From an alpha proteobacterium HIMB59 (lineage in GTDB: Bacteria; Pseudomonadota; Alphaproteobacteria; HIMB59), in assembly GCA_004321805.1 (NCBI GenBank), contig SGZV01000004.1:1-64000 (forward strand): 64,000 bases of DNA, read 5' to 3'. The translations under genes and the position numbers were made by a program. The notes below the pieces were generated by a model that worked only from the letters and a program-made list of their open reading frames with translations, was not told where the DNA came from and ran no database searches. Positions 25,425-34,665 of this stretch are shown one piece after another. Numbering within the stretch: the stretch's first letter is position 1; each line of letters begins with the position of its first letter.

Positions 25425-26564
25425 GTGAAAAAAAAATTTAATACAAAGGTGATACATTCAGGGCATAGCTCTGATAAAGACACTGGTGGTGTAATGCCAC
25501 CCATTCACCTGTCATCAACCTTTGAACAAACTGAGCCTGGTAATTTTAAGTATGAATATGCTCGAACTAAAAATCCATCACGAGATATTTTAGAGAAATT
25601 ATTAGCAGAAATTGAATCTGGAAAGCAGGCATTTGCCTTTGCTTCAGGCATGGCAGCAATAAATACTGTTTGTGATATTTTTGGTGATAATTATCACATC
25701 GTATGTTCAGATGATGTTTATGGTGGAACAAGACGTTTATTTGATAAGGTTAAAACAGGTATCGATGTAACTTATGTTGACTTTGATAAGAATATAAATT
25801 GGGATGATATTGTTTCTGACAAAACTAAATTTATCTGGTTAGAGACACCATCAAATCCACTGATGAAAATTATTGATATCAAAAATACGAGCCAAATAGC
25901 TAAAGATTTTAATCTTCCAATTATCTGTGACAATACTTTTGCGTCTTCTTTTAACCAACGACCTATTGAAATTGGTGCTGATATTGTGGTTAGCTCTTCT
26001 ACTAAATATTTAGGTGGCCATTCTGATATTGTTGGCGGGTCTATTGTTATAAATGATCCTGAAAAATATGCTGATAAAATTGCATATTTACAAAATGCGG
26101 TTGGTGCTGTCCCATCTCCTTTTGATTGCTATTTATTAACAAGAAGTATCAAAACTCTTTCTGTGCGTATGAAACAGCACAACGAGAATGCTTTGCAAGT
26201 AGCAAATTTTTTAAACTCTCACCCAAAAATATTGAAAATTCATTATCCAGGTTTTGACCCTAAATATAAAGATATTGCTGCAAAGCAAATGGATGGTTTT
26301 GGAGGTATGATGTCAATAGTAATTGATTCAGACCTTAAGGGCGTTAATAAATTTTTAAGACAACTTAATCTTTTTACTCTAGCAGAAAGTCTTGGTGGTG
26401 TTGAAAGTTTAATTGAACATCCAGCAATTATGACTCATGCTTCTATTGATAGAAAAGTGAGAGAGGCACTAGGCATTACAGACAATCTCCTTCGCCTCTC
26501 TATTGGTATAGAGGATGTTGGTGATCTGATTGCTGATTTAGAACAGGCATTACAACAAATCTAA
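25425..26564 (+). CDS. Cystathionine gamma-lyase/gamma-synthase family PLP enzyme
   Basis: 379 aa Cys/Met metabolism PLP enzyme. YEYARTKNPS (Y45, R47 contacting the phosphate of the adjacent subunit), SGMAAIN, and the cofactor lysine K194 in SSSTKYLGGHSD. Starts with GTG after AAGGAT. Next gene (18 nt downstream) is a cysteine synthase/cystathionine beta-synthase-like enzyme, so the pair probably runs transsulfuration, the first as gamma-lyase or gamma-synthase. Gamma-lyase, gamma-synthase and homocysteine-forming members cannot be separated by eye. Confidence 0.88.
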   Translation: MKKKFNTKVIHSGHSSDKDTGGVMPPIHLSSTFEQTEPGNFKYEYARTKNPSRDILEKLLAEIESGKQAFAFASGMAAINTVCDIFGDNYHIVCSDDVYGGTRRLFDKVKTGIDVTYVDFDKNINWDDIVSDKTKFIWLETPSNPLMKIIDIKNTSQIAKDFNLPIICDNTFASSFNQRPIEIGADIVVSSSTKYLGGHSDIVGGSIVINDPEKYADKIAYLQNAVGAVPSPFDCYLLTRSIKTLSVRMKQHNENALQVANFLNSHPKILKIHYPGFDPKYKDIAAKQMDGFGGMMSIVIDSDLKGVNKFLRQLNLFTLAESLGGVESLIEHPAIMTHASIDRKVREALGITDNLLRLSIGIEDVGDLIADLEQALQQI

Positions 26565-26581
26565 ATTTTATGGAGAAAACG

Positions 26582-27571
26582 ATGATTGACCTTATTGGTA
26601 ATACTCCATTAATAAAATTAAAATACCCCTCTGAAATAACAGGATGTAATATTTACGGTAAAGCGGAATTTATGAATCCAGGCGGATCTGTTAAGGACAG
26701 GGCAGCGATGGGTATCATTTTAGACGCTGAAAAAAACAAACTTATTGAAAAAGGCGGCACCGTAGTTGAAGGCACATTTGGTAATACTGGCATATCTTTG
26801 ACCATGATTAATAATTCAAGGGGCTATAAAACAATTATTGTTATGCCTGATGGAGCATCATTAGAAAAAAGAGAAATACTTACAAACCTAGGTGCAGAGT
26901 TAAGAGTTGTTGAAACTAAACCATATTCTGATCCTGGAAACTATCAACATGTATCCCGTAGGCTCGTAGAAGAGTTAAAAGACAAAAGTAAAGGTTCAGT
27001 TATTTGGGCTAATCAATTTGACAATACTTCTAATTATCTTATTCATGCAAAAACTACAGCCAAAGAAATTTATAATCAACTTGATGGGAAAATTGATGGC
27101 TTCACTTGTGCAATAGGAACTGGTGGAACTCTGGCTGGAACATCCGTTGGTTTAAAAGATTTAGATAAAAATATTAAAATTGCATGCACCGATCCTCAAG
27201 GAGCTAGAATGTATCGTTATTTTAAAGACTCCGTACTAGAGGTAACAGGCGATCCATCTGAAACAGAAGGGATTGGGCAGTATAGAATTACGAAAAATGT
27301 AGAAGCCTGCCAAGTTGATATGGCATATCATGTACCAGATTCAGAAGCATTTGAATTGCTTTACAAGCTTATAAAAACCGAAGGTCTTTTTTTAGGAACT
27401 AGTTGTGGAGTTAATATTGCTGGTGCTATGAAGATGGCAAAAGACCTTGGACCAGGAAAAAATATTGTCACCATTCTTTGTGATGATGCATACAAATATT
27501 TTAGTAAGATGTTCAATAAAGATTTTTTAATTTCCAAAAAACTCCCAATGCCTGATTGGTTTGAAAAGTGA
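26582..27571 (+). CDS. Cysteine synthase / cystathionine beta-synthase-like PLP enzyme
   Basis: 329 aa, fold-type II PLP enzyme of the CysK/CBS family. ATG 26582 is chosen because GGAG (26572-26575) sits 6 nt upstream and family members start with the IGNTPL motif; ATG 26570 is the alternative. Landmarks: cofactor lysine K38 in NPGGSVKDRAA, GTFGNTGI binding the substrate carboxylate, and the phosphate loop GTGGTLAG. No C-terminal CBS regulatory domain. With the preceding gamma-lyase-like gene it could join homocysteine and serine metabolism, or make cysteine from O-acetylserine. Confidence 0.87.
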   Translation: MIDLIGNTPLIKLKYPSEITGCNIYGKAEFMNPGGSVKDRAAMGIILDAEKNKLIEKGGTVVEGTFGNTGISLTMINNSRGYKTIIVMPDGASLEKREILTNLGAELRVVETKPYSDPGNYQHVSRRLVEELKDKSKGSVIWANQFDNTSNYLIHAKTTAKEIYNQLDGKIDGFTCAIGTGGTLAGTSVGLKDLDKNIKIACTDPQGARMYRYFKDSVLEVTGDPSETEGIGQYRITKNVEACQVDMAYHVPDSEAFELLYKLIKTEGLFLGTSCGVNIAGAMKMAKDLGPGKNIVTILCDDAYKYFSKMFNKDFLISKKLPMPDWFEK

Positions 27572-27592
27572 TATTAAATTAATCTAAAAAAA

Positions 27593-28135
27593 TTATTTAT
27601 TCAGTTTCATAAGGGTTATTCTTCTCAATGTATTGTCTTTTAAAATTATATGATGGTAGAGAGCTCCCAATATATGTAAGCCTAAAATTAATAGTAAAAT
27701 ATTTCCTAAATAAAAATGAATATCATGAACATAATATTTTAAATCTGAATTTCTTTCTAAAATATTTGGTAGTGAAGTTCCAAAAAAACTAACTATATCT
27801 CCTTGTAGATTTGTCAATAAATAGCCTGTAAATGGCATAACAAAAAAGATGACATAAAAAACTATATGAGATAACGACGCTAATTTCATAAAAATAATTT
27901 TATTAGGTAATGCATCTGGTTTTATGTTTATAAATTTCCATGTAATACGGAAAATAGCCAATATGAAAATTAAAATACCAAAGCTGTTATGTAATGCCAA
28001 AATGGCATAATAATTTTCAAAATTATCTTGAAGGTTTTTTCCTAAAAGAAATGTAATAAGCACTATTACAGCCATAGCCCAATGAAAAATAATGCTAATA
28101 AGACCATATTTTTGATTATCATTAAGAATTGACAT
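27593..28135 (-). CDS. Cytochrome b561 family membrane protein
   Basis: 180 aa, four transmembrane helices with histidines placed for two haems: FHWAM in helix 1, LHNSFG in helix 2, SHIVFY in helix 3 and LHILGALYHH in helix 4. Matches the bacterial YodB/CybB-type b561 family, which passes electrons between quinol and oxidants such as superoxide. Convergent with the PLP gene and alone on its strand; partner unknown. Confidence 0.85.
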   Translation of the reverse strand: MSILNDNQKYGLISIIFHWAMAVIVLITFLLGKNLQDNFENYYAILALHNSFGILIFILAIFRITWKFINIKPDALPNKIIFMKLASLSHIVFYVIFFVMPFTGYLLTNLQGDIVSFFGTSLPNILERNSDLKYYVHDIHFYLGNILLLILGLHILGALYHHIILKDNTLRRITLMKLNK

Positions 28136-28260
28136 TATTTATTATGATAGCGTTTTATTAATAATTTACATAAATTTTATAATAAGAAATTATTATTGGA
28201 TTTAGATGCTTTAATAATATTTTATTATCAATAAATGGTTTTTTTTCATAGCAAATTATC

Positions 28261-29058
28261 ATGTCCATTTTAAGAATAATTTCTTTTTTAATTATTTTAT
28301 TCTCGACCTCTCTTCATGCGAGAGATTATATAATTGTTCAATCTACTACTAGTACCGTAAACACCGGACTACTTGATATTTTAAGTCAGCAATATTTTTT
28401 AGAAACGGGGATTGAAGTTAGGTCTATTGCTGTTGGCACAGGTACTGCTATTGCTAATGCTAAAAAAGGAGATGGCGATATTCTAATCGTTCATTCTAAA
28501 TCAGATGAATTAAAATTTATTGAAGATGGATTTGGTGTTGAGCGATTTGATCTGATGTATAATGATTTTATAATTGTCGGACCAAAAAATGACCCAGCAG
28601 ATATTAGTAATGCAAATAATCTGACTGAGATAATGAAAAAATTATCTGACCCTAGGTATAAATTTATTTCTAGAGATGATAACTCTGGTACTCATAAAAA
28701 AGAAATTTCTCTATGGAAAAATAGTTTATTACAAATACCTCAAGATAATTCTTACATTAAAACAGGGAGCAATATGGCTAACGCTATAAATATAGCAGGA
28801 GAAATGCAAGCATATGTTTTGACTGATCGGGGCACATGGATATCATTTAGAAATAAAAAATACTTAAAAGTCCTATATGAAAAGGATAAGGCATTATTTA
28901 ATCCTTATGGAATAATTGCCGTTAGTCCAAATAAATTTTCTCATGTAGAATATGATAAATCTAAAAAGTTTATTGATTGGTTAATTGATGGAAGAGGAAA
29001 AACACTTATCAATGAATTTACTTTAAATGGTGAACAACTTTTTTTTACTTATGACTAG
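28261..29058 (+). CDS. tupA: Tungstate ABC transporter, substrate-binding protein
   Basis: 265 aa periplasmic binding protein. Signal peptide 1-20, cleaved near LHA. Residues 27-33 (QSTTSTV) form the TTST-type oxyanion-binding loop of TupA; VGTGTAIANAKKGDGDILIVH and SRDDNSGTHKKE also match. TupA proteins bind tungstate tightly, with molybdate as a weaker ligand; which anion is used here is not visible. Followed by the permease and ATPase genes in one operon. Confidence 0.9.
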   Translation: MSILRIISFLIILFSTSLHARDYIIVQSTTSTVNTGLLDILSQQYFLETGIEVRSIAVGTGTAIANAKKGDGDILIVHSKSDELKFIEDGFGVERFDLMYNDFIIVGPKNDPADISNANNLTEIMKKLSDPRYKFISRDDNSGTHKKEISLWKNSLLQIPQDNSYIKTGSNMANAINIAGEMQAYVLTDRGTWISFRNKKYLKVLYEKDKALFNPYGIIAVSPNKFSHVEYDKSKKFIDWLIDGRGKTLINEFTLNGEQLFFTYD

Positions 29059-29114
29059 AAGGTTTAACTAGTAGAGTTTTTAATTTATAAATATGAAAGA
29101 ACTATCCCGTAATA

Positions 29115-29759
29115 ATGATTGAGATATCAAAAATTGTTGAGGCCATTACTATATCTTTACATGTGAGTTTTGTTTCAACATTATTTGCATTTTTAATTTC
29201 TATATTTCTTGGATATTTTATTGGAACTAATCATTTTTTTCTTAAAAAATTTTTTGTAAGTTTTCTAGGTTCATTGACATCAATCCCCCCCGTATGTGCT
29301 GGATTAATCGTATATTTGATTATTAGTCGATCTGGCCCTCTGGGATGGATGGAACTTTTATATACTCCTTCAGCAATGATTATTGCACAATTCATTATCA
29401 TTTTTCCAATTATGACGACGTTAATCATCAATTATATGGAGAGTGAGTATCCACAAATAAAAGAGGAATTAATTTCTTATGGTGCAAGTAAAAAGGACAC
29501 TTTAATTTTACTTTTATCAAATCAAAAAAATATCTATCTAACAATTATATTAATTGGCTTTGGAAGAGCCATAAGCGAATATGGTGCCGCTGCTATTGTT
29601 GGGGGCTCTATTGATCATTTCACTAGAAATATGACATCAATGATTGCTCTTGAAACTGCAAAAGGGAATATTTTAATCGCTATTATATTGGGGGGTATTT
29701 TAATTTCTATATCTCTTCTGATCTCTTTTAGTATTAATTATTTTAAAAAAAATGATTAA
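29115..29759 (+). CDS. tupB: Tungstate ABC transporter, permease
   Basis: 214 aa inner-membrane permease with about five helices. The EAA-like loop that contacts the ATPase (LISYGASKKDTLIL) and GRAISEYGAAAIVGG agree with the TupB/ModB family. 56 bp after tupA; overlaps tupC by 8 nt, showing co-translation. Confidence 0.9.
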   Translation: MIEISKIVEAITISLHVSFVSTLFAFLISIFLGYFIGTNHFFLKKFFVSFLGSLTSIPPVCAGLIVYLIISRSGPLGWMELLYTPSAMIIAQFIIIFPIMTTLIINYMESEYPQIKEELISYGASKKDTLILLLSNQKNIYLTIILIGFGRAISEYGAAAIVGGSIDHFTRNMTSMIALETAKGNILIAIILGGILISISLLISFSINYFKKND

Positions 29760-30384
29760 ATTAGAAAAAATTTGCTTTGAAATTGACAATAAATTTATAT
29801 TAAAAAATCTAGACTTAGTAATTCCTAAAAATAAAACGACAATAATTATGGGAAAGAATGGGTCTGGGAAGTCAACATTACTAAAAATTCTTAATCAAAT
29901 TATAAAACCATCTTCTGGAAAATTTTATTCTGAATTAGAAAATCCAGTTCCTATGTTATTTCAAAAACCAATTTTAATGCATAATACCGTTGACTATAAC
30001 TATCATATTCTTAATAAAATTAAGAAACATCAAATAAACTATACTTGGTTTAAAACATTCAACTTAAATAACTTAATAAATCAAAATGCTATGTCTCTTT
30101 CTGGTGGAGAAAAACAAAAATTATTTTTAGCCCGAGTTATGAGCTTTAATCAAAATAGCCTATTTTTGGATGAACCAAATCAAAGTTTAGACTTAGACAG
30201 TGAAAACTTATTGTTGGATCTATTAAAGCAAGAACAAACAAATAAAACAATTGTCATGACATTACACGATTTTGAAATTGCTAAAATTATCGGAGATTAC
30301 ATAGTGTATATGGAAAATGGACAAATTTTATTAAAAGATTTTACTGATGACTTTTTTAAAAAATTTCATCAAAATAGCTTTTAA
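29752..30384 (+). CDS. tupC: Tungstate ABC transporter, ATP-binding protein
   Basis: 210 aa ABC ATPase. Walker A GKNGSGKSTLLK, Q-loop in MLFQKP, signature LSGGEKQKLFLARV, Walker B LFLDEPNQSLD, and the switch histidine in TLHDFE. Short, without the C-terminal TOBE domain found in ModC, which favours the TupC type. Last gene of the tupABC operon. Confidence 0.9.
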   Translation: MIKLEKICFEIDNKFILKNLDLVIPKNKTTIIMGKNGSGKSTLLKILNQIIKPSSGKFYSELENPVPMLFQKPILMHNTVDYNYHILNKIKKHQINYTWFKTFNLNNLINQNAMSLSGGEKQKLFLARVMSFNQNSLFLDEPNQSLDLDSENLLLDLLKQEQTNKTIVMTLHDFEIAKIIGDYIVYMENGQILLKDFTDDFFKKFHQNSF

Positions 30385-30415
30385 TCTATAAAAGATTGAT
30401 TTCGTTTAAAAAGAT

Positions 30416-30826
30416 ATGGATAAAATATTAGTTGTATTAATTTTTTTTGCTTCAAATCTTCTAGCAAATGACGTTATTACACAACGACAGGATTCCATGC
30501 AAAACTTCAATAAACTTATGAGAGAAGCTACGCAACTGTTAAAAAGTGGAGAAGTTCAATCGCTTAATGATATTTATGGTGAAATTGAAATTATTATGAA
30601 TGAATATCCAAATCTTTTTCCAGATGAAAGTTTTAAAGGTAAGACTAAAGCTAGTAGTGATATTATAGATAATCGTGATGCTTTTAACCAAATTGCATCT
30701 GAAACAGAGCAGTGGGCATCATTAGCTAAGATTGCTGCCAAAAATAATGATATTGAACAAGTTCAACAACACCACCAAAGTTTATTTAGCAGTTGTAAAA
30801 GCTGCCATTCTCGATTTCGAAATTAA
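30416..30826 (+). CDS. Cytochrome c' (class II c-type cytochrome)
   Basis: 136 aa periplasmic haem protein. Signal peptide about 1-18 (ending LLAND). Four-helix-bundle composition, with the haem motif CKSCH (C127, C130, H131) almost at the C-terminus, as in cytochrome c'. It may bind NO, CO or O2 gas or shuttle electrons; the role is not known. Lies 31 bp after tupC, so may share its transcript; ends directly against the convergent GST gene. Confidence 0.88.
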   Translation: MDKILVVLIFFASNLLANDVITQRQDSMQNFNKLMREATQLLKSGEVQSLNDIYGEIEIIMNEYPNLFPDESFKGKTKASSDIIDNRDAFNQIASETEQWASLAKIAAKNNDIEQVQQHHQSLFSSCKSCHSRFRN

Positions 30827-31753
30827 CTAGTAAATATCTGGGCCTGAAGGAATTATACCGTTGGGGTTGATTGTAGGATGGCTACCGTAATAATGTGCTT
30901 TAATATGATCAATATTGATTGTAGGCCTGATTTGAGAGTTATTTTTTATCTTATTTAAATATCGATAAATATTGGGGTAGTCGATTAACCTTTTTTTATT
31001 ACATTTAAAGTGTCCGACATACACCGGATCAAATCTCAATAAAGTTGGAAATAATCTTAAATCACATTCCAGAAGTTCACTTCCTAATAGATAAGTATTT
31101 TTACTAAGAAGATTTTCAATATGATCAAGTGCAATAAAAAGTTTATCTAACTCATTTTCATAAACGTTTTGATCTGTAGCAAAACCAACCTTATAAACTC
31201 CATTATTAATGTTGTCATAAGTAAATTTATTTAAGTCATCAATTTTTTTTTGATAAATTTGAGGATAAAAATCATTTGTATTATGAGCAATGTCATCAAA
31301 AACATTGTTGAACATTCTTATTATTTCCGATGATTCATTGCTGACAATTGTATTTAATTTCTTATCCCATAAAACTGGTACTGTAACTCTTCCAGAATAA
31401 TTAGGATTTGCTTTTAAATATATTTGATAAAGATATTTACTATCGAATAAATGATCAGGAGTAGACCCAGGAAAATCTTCATTGAAAACCCATCCATTTT
31501 CTAACATATATGGATTAACTATACTTACAGATATATGTCCTTCTAAACTTTTCAGAACTCTATACAAAAGTGTTCGATGCGCCCAAGGACAAGCTAAAGA
31601 AACATAGAGGTGGTAACGACCACTTTGAGGTAAAAAATTAGAGTCATGGCCTACATAATTTCTGAATTGTGATTCAGTCCGTATAAATTTTCCGCCATAT
31701 TTTTTGGTGTCGTACCATTTATCTTGCCATTTACCTTCTACTAAGAGACCCAT
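30827..31753 (-). CDS. Glutathionyl-hydroquinone reductase-like GST (YqjG/ECM4 family)
   Basis: 308 aa Xi-class glutathione transferase. N-terminal GKWQDKWYDTKKYGGKF, then the catalytic Cys motif SLACPWAHR (C55), and VTVPVLWDKK and SNESSEIIRM in the thioredoxin-like domain; the helical C-terminal domain keeps LRLFPTLLRFDPVYVGHFKC. These enzymes reduce glutathionyl-hydroquinones using GSH, with a Cys mechanism. Single gene, convergent with the cytochrome c' gene. Confidence 0.9.
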   Translation of the reverse strand: MGLLVEGKWQDKWYDTKKYGGKFIRTESQFRNYVGHDSNFLPQSGRYHLYVSLACPWAHRTLLYRVLKSLEGHISVSIVNPYMLENGWVFNEDFPGSTPDHLFDSKYLYQIYLKANPNYSGRVTVPVLWDKKLNTIVSNESSEIIRMFNNVFDDIAHNTNDFYPQIYQKKIDDLNKFTYDNINNGVYKVGFATDQNVYENELDKLFIALDHIENLLSKNTYLLGSELLECDLRLFPTLLRFDPVYVGHFKCNKKRLIDYPNIYRYLNKIKNNSQIRPTINIDHIKAHYYGSHPTINPNGIIPSGPDIY

Positions 31754-31806
31754 AGATAATTATTCGATTTTAAATTATTATAGATCTTATAAATGACTAT
31801 TATTCT

Positions 31807-32202
31807 TTAAGAAAAATATTTTTTTATTTGTGGCTTTGAAATTAAATGAAAAATGATACCACATATAAGAATAAAAAATGTAACAAAATAATCTTTAAAA
31901 ATAGTATTTGGAGAAATTAAATTCATAACAAATAATCCTATGCTAAAACTGATCAAAAAAACTTTTAGAAAATGTAGGGGATAAACCTCTTTTGTTGCAT
32001 TTATTAAATACGAAATACCATAAAAAATAAAAGTCATAAAGATTGCAAGCCTCAATGCTTGCATTCTGTAAAATGGTAGTTCATTGTCTTGAATTACCTC
32101 AAAAGGAAAAATAATATTTATATTTAGAAGAATACAAATACTAAGAAACAATGCCCATGTAGAAAGCAGAAGCACTAATGCTTTCCCTATTATTCTAAGC
32201 AT
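31807..32202 (-). CDS. Hypothetical four-helix membrane protein
   Basis: 131 aa, no family recognised. Four hydrophobic stretches at about 5-30, 48-66, 78-97 and 103-122, with a short charged loop carrying KEVYPLHF between the second and third. It lies between the GST gene (53 bp away) and the divergent persulfide dioxygenase gene (72 bp). The composition resembles small DUF4345-type membrane proteins, but I cannot confirm that. Confidence 0.6.
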   Translation of the reverse strand: MLRIIGKALVLLLSTWALFLSICILLNINIIFPFEVIQDNELPFYRMQALRLAIFMTFIFYGISYLINATKEVYPLHFLKVFLISFSIGLFVMNLISPNTIFKDYFVTFFILICGIIFHLISKPQIKKYFS

Positions 32203-32274
32203 AAATAATCATACTTTATTTTGTAGTTATAGCAATTTGTTGATCTAAATTATAAATATATATAAGAATATTCT

Positions 32275-33306
32275 ATGATTTTTAGACAGTTGTTTGACAA
32301 TGTTTCTTCAACCTATACTTATATCGTGGCTAGTAGAAAAGGCGGTGAGGCTCTTATTATTGATCCCGTTTTGGAAAATGTAGAACGTTACATTAGATTA
32401 ATGGAAGAGCTTGATTTGAAGCTGGTCAAAGTCATTGATACTCATATTCATGCTGATCATATATCCGGTATGGCTGAACTCAGAGATAGAACCAACTGTA
32501 TTTCAATTATGGGTGACGCAACTCCAAGCGATGTTGTTTCTATGCAAGTTAAAGACAATGATGAAGTAACTATAGAAGGCGTGAAATTAAAAGCTTTGCA
32601 TACGCCTGGCCATACTAACGACTCTTTTAGCTATTTGATGAATGATAGAATTTTTTCTGGTGACACTCTTTTAATTAGGGGCACGGGGAGAACAGATTTT
32701 CAAAATGGCGATCCATATGATGCTTATAATTCAATTTTTGAGAGACTTTTAAAACTTCCTGAGGAAACCCTTTTATATCCAGCTCATGACTATAAAGGAG
32801 ATACAGTGAGTACTATTGGCGAAGAAAAAAAGTTTAATCCACGTCTTCAAGTAACATCTGCAGAGGAATATGCAAATATAATGAATAATTTGAAACTACC
32901 TGATCCTAAGATGATGGATATAGCAGTTCCAGGTAATTTACAATTAGGCATAGATTTAAAAAGACAAAAAAATACTAATGGTCTAACAGCAGAAGAATTT
33001 CAAAAAGCAATTTTAAATGATGATCACATTATTTTAGATCTTAGAGAGTCTAGTGAAATTTTTCATGATGGTTTTATCAATAATTGTATTCATGTTCCTT
33101 TTGATAAAATTTCTGATTACCTTATTAAAGAAAAAGATTTTGTGAACACAAAAAAAATTCTTATGTATTGCGCTGTAGGCCATCGGTCTACTCTTGCTGT
33201 TCAAGTTTCAAAGTCTTATGATTATAAAAACTCATTTCATTTAATGGGTGGTATTAAAAATTGGATTGCCCAAGGTTATTCTATTAAAAAGAAAAACAGT
33301 CATTAA
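32275..33306 (+). CDS. Persulfide dioxygenase (ETHE1-like) fused to rhodanese
   Basis: 343 aa bifunctional protein. N-terminal metallo-beta-lactamase domain (1-205) of the ETHE1 type: metal motif THIHADH (H57, H59, D61, H62), H113, D130 and H171. C-terminal rhodanese domain (about 235-340) with active-site C299 in MYCAVGHRS. ETHE1 oxidises glutathione persulfide to sulfite; rhodanese can move sulfane sulfur between thiols, so the fusion links supply of GSSH to its oxidation (or the reverse). First gene of an operon with a rhodanese and a TSUP permease. Overlaps the next gene by 1 nt. Confidence 0.9.
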   Translation: MIFRQLFDNVSSTYTYIVASRKGGEALIIDPVLENVERYIRLMEELDLKLVKVIDTHIHADHISGMAELRDRTNCISIMGDATPSDVVSMQVKDNDEVTIEGVKLKALHTPGHTNDSFSYLMNDRIFSGDTLLIRGTGRTDFQNGDPYDAYNSIFERLLKLPEETLLYPAHDYKGDTVSTIGEEKKFNPRLQVTSAEEYANIMNNLKLPDPKMMDIAVPGNLQLGIDLKRQKNTNGLTAEEFQKAILNDDHIILDLRESSEIFHDGFINNCIHVPFDKISDYLIKEKDFVNTKKILMYCAVGHRSTLAVQVSKSYDYKNSFHLMGGIKNWIAQGYSIKKKNSH

Positions 33307-33632
33307 TGGGATTTAAATCAGTAAATATTAATGAAGCGGTTATAGAAATTCAAAAAGGTGCTCTAATTATCGATGTTAGAGAACAAAACGAATATAGTGA
33401 AGCACATATAAAAGATAGTATTTTAGTGCCTCTTTCAACAGTTAGTGCTGCTAGAATTAATGAAATTAATATAGAAAATAAATTAATTATTATTCATTGT
33501 AGATCGGGCAAAAGATCAAAAGTAGCTGCCAATATTCTCTTAAGCCAAGATTATAAGGGTGAAATCTTAGAAATAGATGAAGGAATTATTGGTTGGATTG
33601 AAAATAATCAACCAGTCATTTCAGATTTATAA
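33306..33632 (+). CDS. Single-domain rhodanese sulfurtransferase
   Basis: 108 aa rhodanese domain with the IIDVREQNEY acidic start (22-31) and active-site loop IIHCRSGKRS (C65). Starts with ATG inside the TAATG overlap of the previous gene; the TSUP gene begins on the nucleotide after its stop. Likely delivers or accepts sulfane sulfur for the adjacent persulfide dioxygenase. Confidence 0.92.
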   Translation: MGFKSVNINEAVIEIQKGALIIDVREQNEYSEAHIKDSILVPLSTVSAARINEINIENKLIIIHCRSGKRSKVAANILLSQDYKGEILEIDEGIIGWIENNQPVISDL

Positions 33633-34427
33633 TTGTTTATATTAGGAATTACTGGAGCCTTACTAATGGGCTTAATTTTATCCCTTTTGGGAGCAGGAGG
33701 CTCTATACTTACTATGCCTATCTTAGTATATTTATTTTTCATTCCTGTCGTGGAAGCCACTAGTTACTCTCTCCTTATTGTGGGACTTACAGCTTTATTT
33801 GGATCGATAGAATATTTTCGAAGAAGATCAATTGATATAAAAACCGCAATCAGTTTTGGTGCCCCATCAATTATAGGTGTATTGATTGCACGTAAGTACC
33901 TTTTACCATCAGTTCCTGATCAATTTAATTTTGGAATATTGATTACAAAGGATTTTATTATAATGATTATTTTTTCAACTCTGATGATTGTAGCATCAGT
34001 GTTGATGTTAAAAAAAAATGAGTCTTTTCATAATCAAAAATATACAAGAGAGAAAAAAAATTATTTAATCATTGTACTTGAAGGTTTCATTATTGGTGGT
34101 GTTACAGGATTTGTAGGAGCGGGCGGAGGTTTTATAATTATACCTGCATTAGTTCTTCTTGCTGGTTTAGAGATGAAGATCGCTGTAGGCACTTCTCTCA
34201 TAATTATTGCATTTAAATCAATAATTGGATTCAGTAGCGATTATATTAATGGTTTTGAAACAGATTGGGTTTTTATTTTATATGTCATGTTAGCTACAGC
34301 ATTAGGTGTAATTATAGGAAATTATTTCTCAAAAAAATTGACAAGCAATCAATTAAGAAATTTCTTTGGACTCATGGTCTTAATAATTGGCCTATATATT
34401 GTTATTGAGCAAATTTTTAGTCTTTAA
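33633..34427 (+). CDS. TSUP family permease, candidate sulfite/thiosulfate exporter
   Basis: 264 aa, about eight helices, TauE/SafE family with the internal repeat GLILSLLGAGGSILTMPILV and GGVTGFVGAGGGFIIIPALV (two GAGG motifs). Starts with TTG 33633 directly after the rhodanese stop. Genomic coupling to persulfide oxidation suggests export of sulfite or thiosulfate made by that pathway (inference). Confidence 0.87.
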   Translation: MFILGITGALLMGLILSLLGAGGSILTMPILVYLFFIPVVEATSYSLLIVGLTALFGSIEYFRRRSIDIKTAISFGAPSIIGVLIARKYLLPSVPDQFNFGILITKDFIIMIIFSTLMIVASVLMLKKNESFHNQKYTREKKNYLIIVLEGFIIGGVTGFVGAGGGFIIIPALVLLAGLEMKIAVGTSLIIIAFKSIIGFSSDYINGFETDWVFILYVMLATALGVIIGNYFSKKLTSNQLRNFFGLMVLIIGLYIVIEQIFSL

Positions 34428-34594
34428 GAAAAATAGTTGGTGGAAATCATATAATAGACCATATAACCGAATAACCCTATTACCAATAATATTAAAGGTA
34501 TTGTCGAAAGAGCGAATGCCTCTCTAAATTTCTTATTAAATATTAGCAGGGATGCTAATAGAAGTACCAATATAATTATTAATAATCTTATCAT
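34424..34594 (-). CDS. Small two-helix membrane protein, 56 aa
   Basis: Complement of 34424-34594 reads from ATG 34594 to TAA 34426-34424 and encodes 56 residues with two hydrophobic segments, 3-19 (LLIIILVLLLASLLIF) and 30-47 (TIPLILLVIGLFGYMVYYM), separated by the charged loop NKKFREAF. Its composition looks like a real membrane hairpin, and the reading frame fills the otherwise empty gap between the TSUP gene (4-nt 3' overlap) and dapB. No strong ribosome binding site, which is also true of most genes here. Family unknown. Confidence 0.5.
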   Translation of the reverse strand: MIRLLIIILVLLLASLLIFNKKFREAFALSTIPLILLVIGLFGYMVYYMISTNYFS

Positions 34595-34665
34595 TGTTGT
34601 TTATTATCTTTATTTTATAAATTTTTACTATTTTATATCTGTGATTTTCAATATAAATATTCTAC

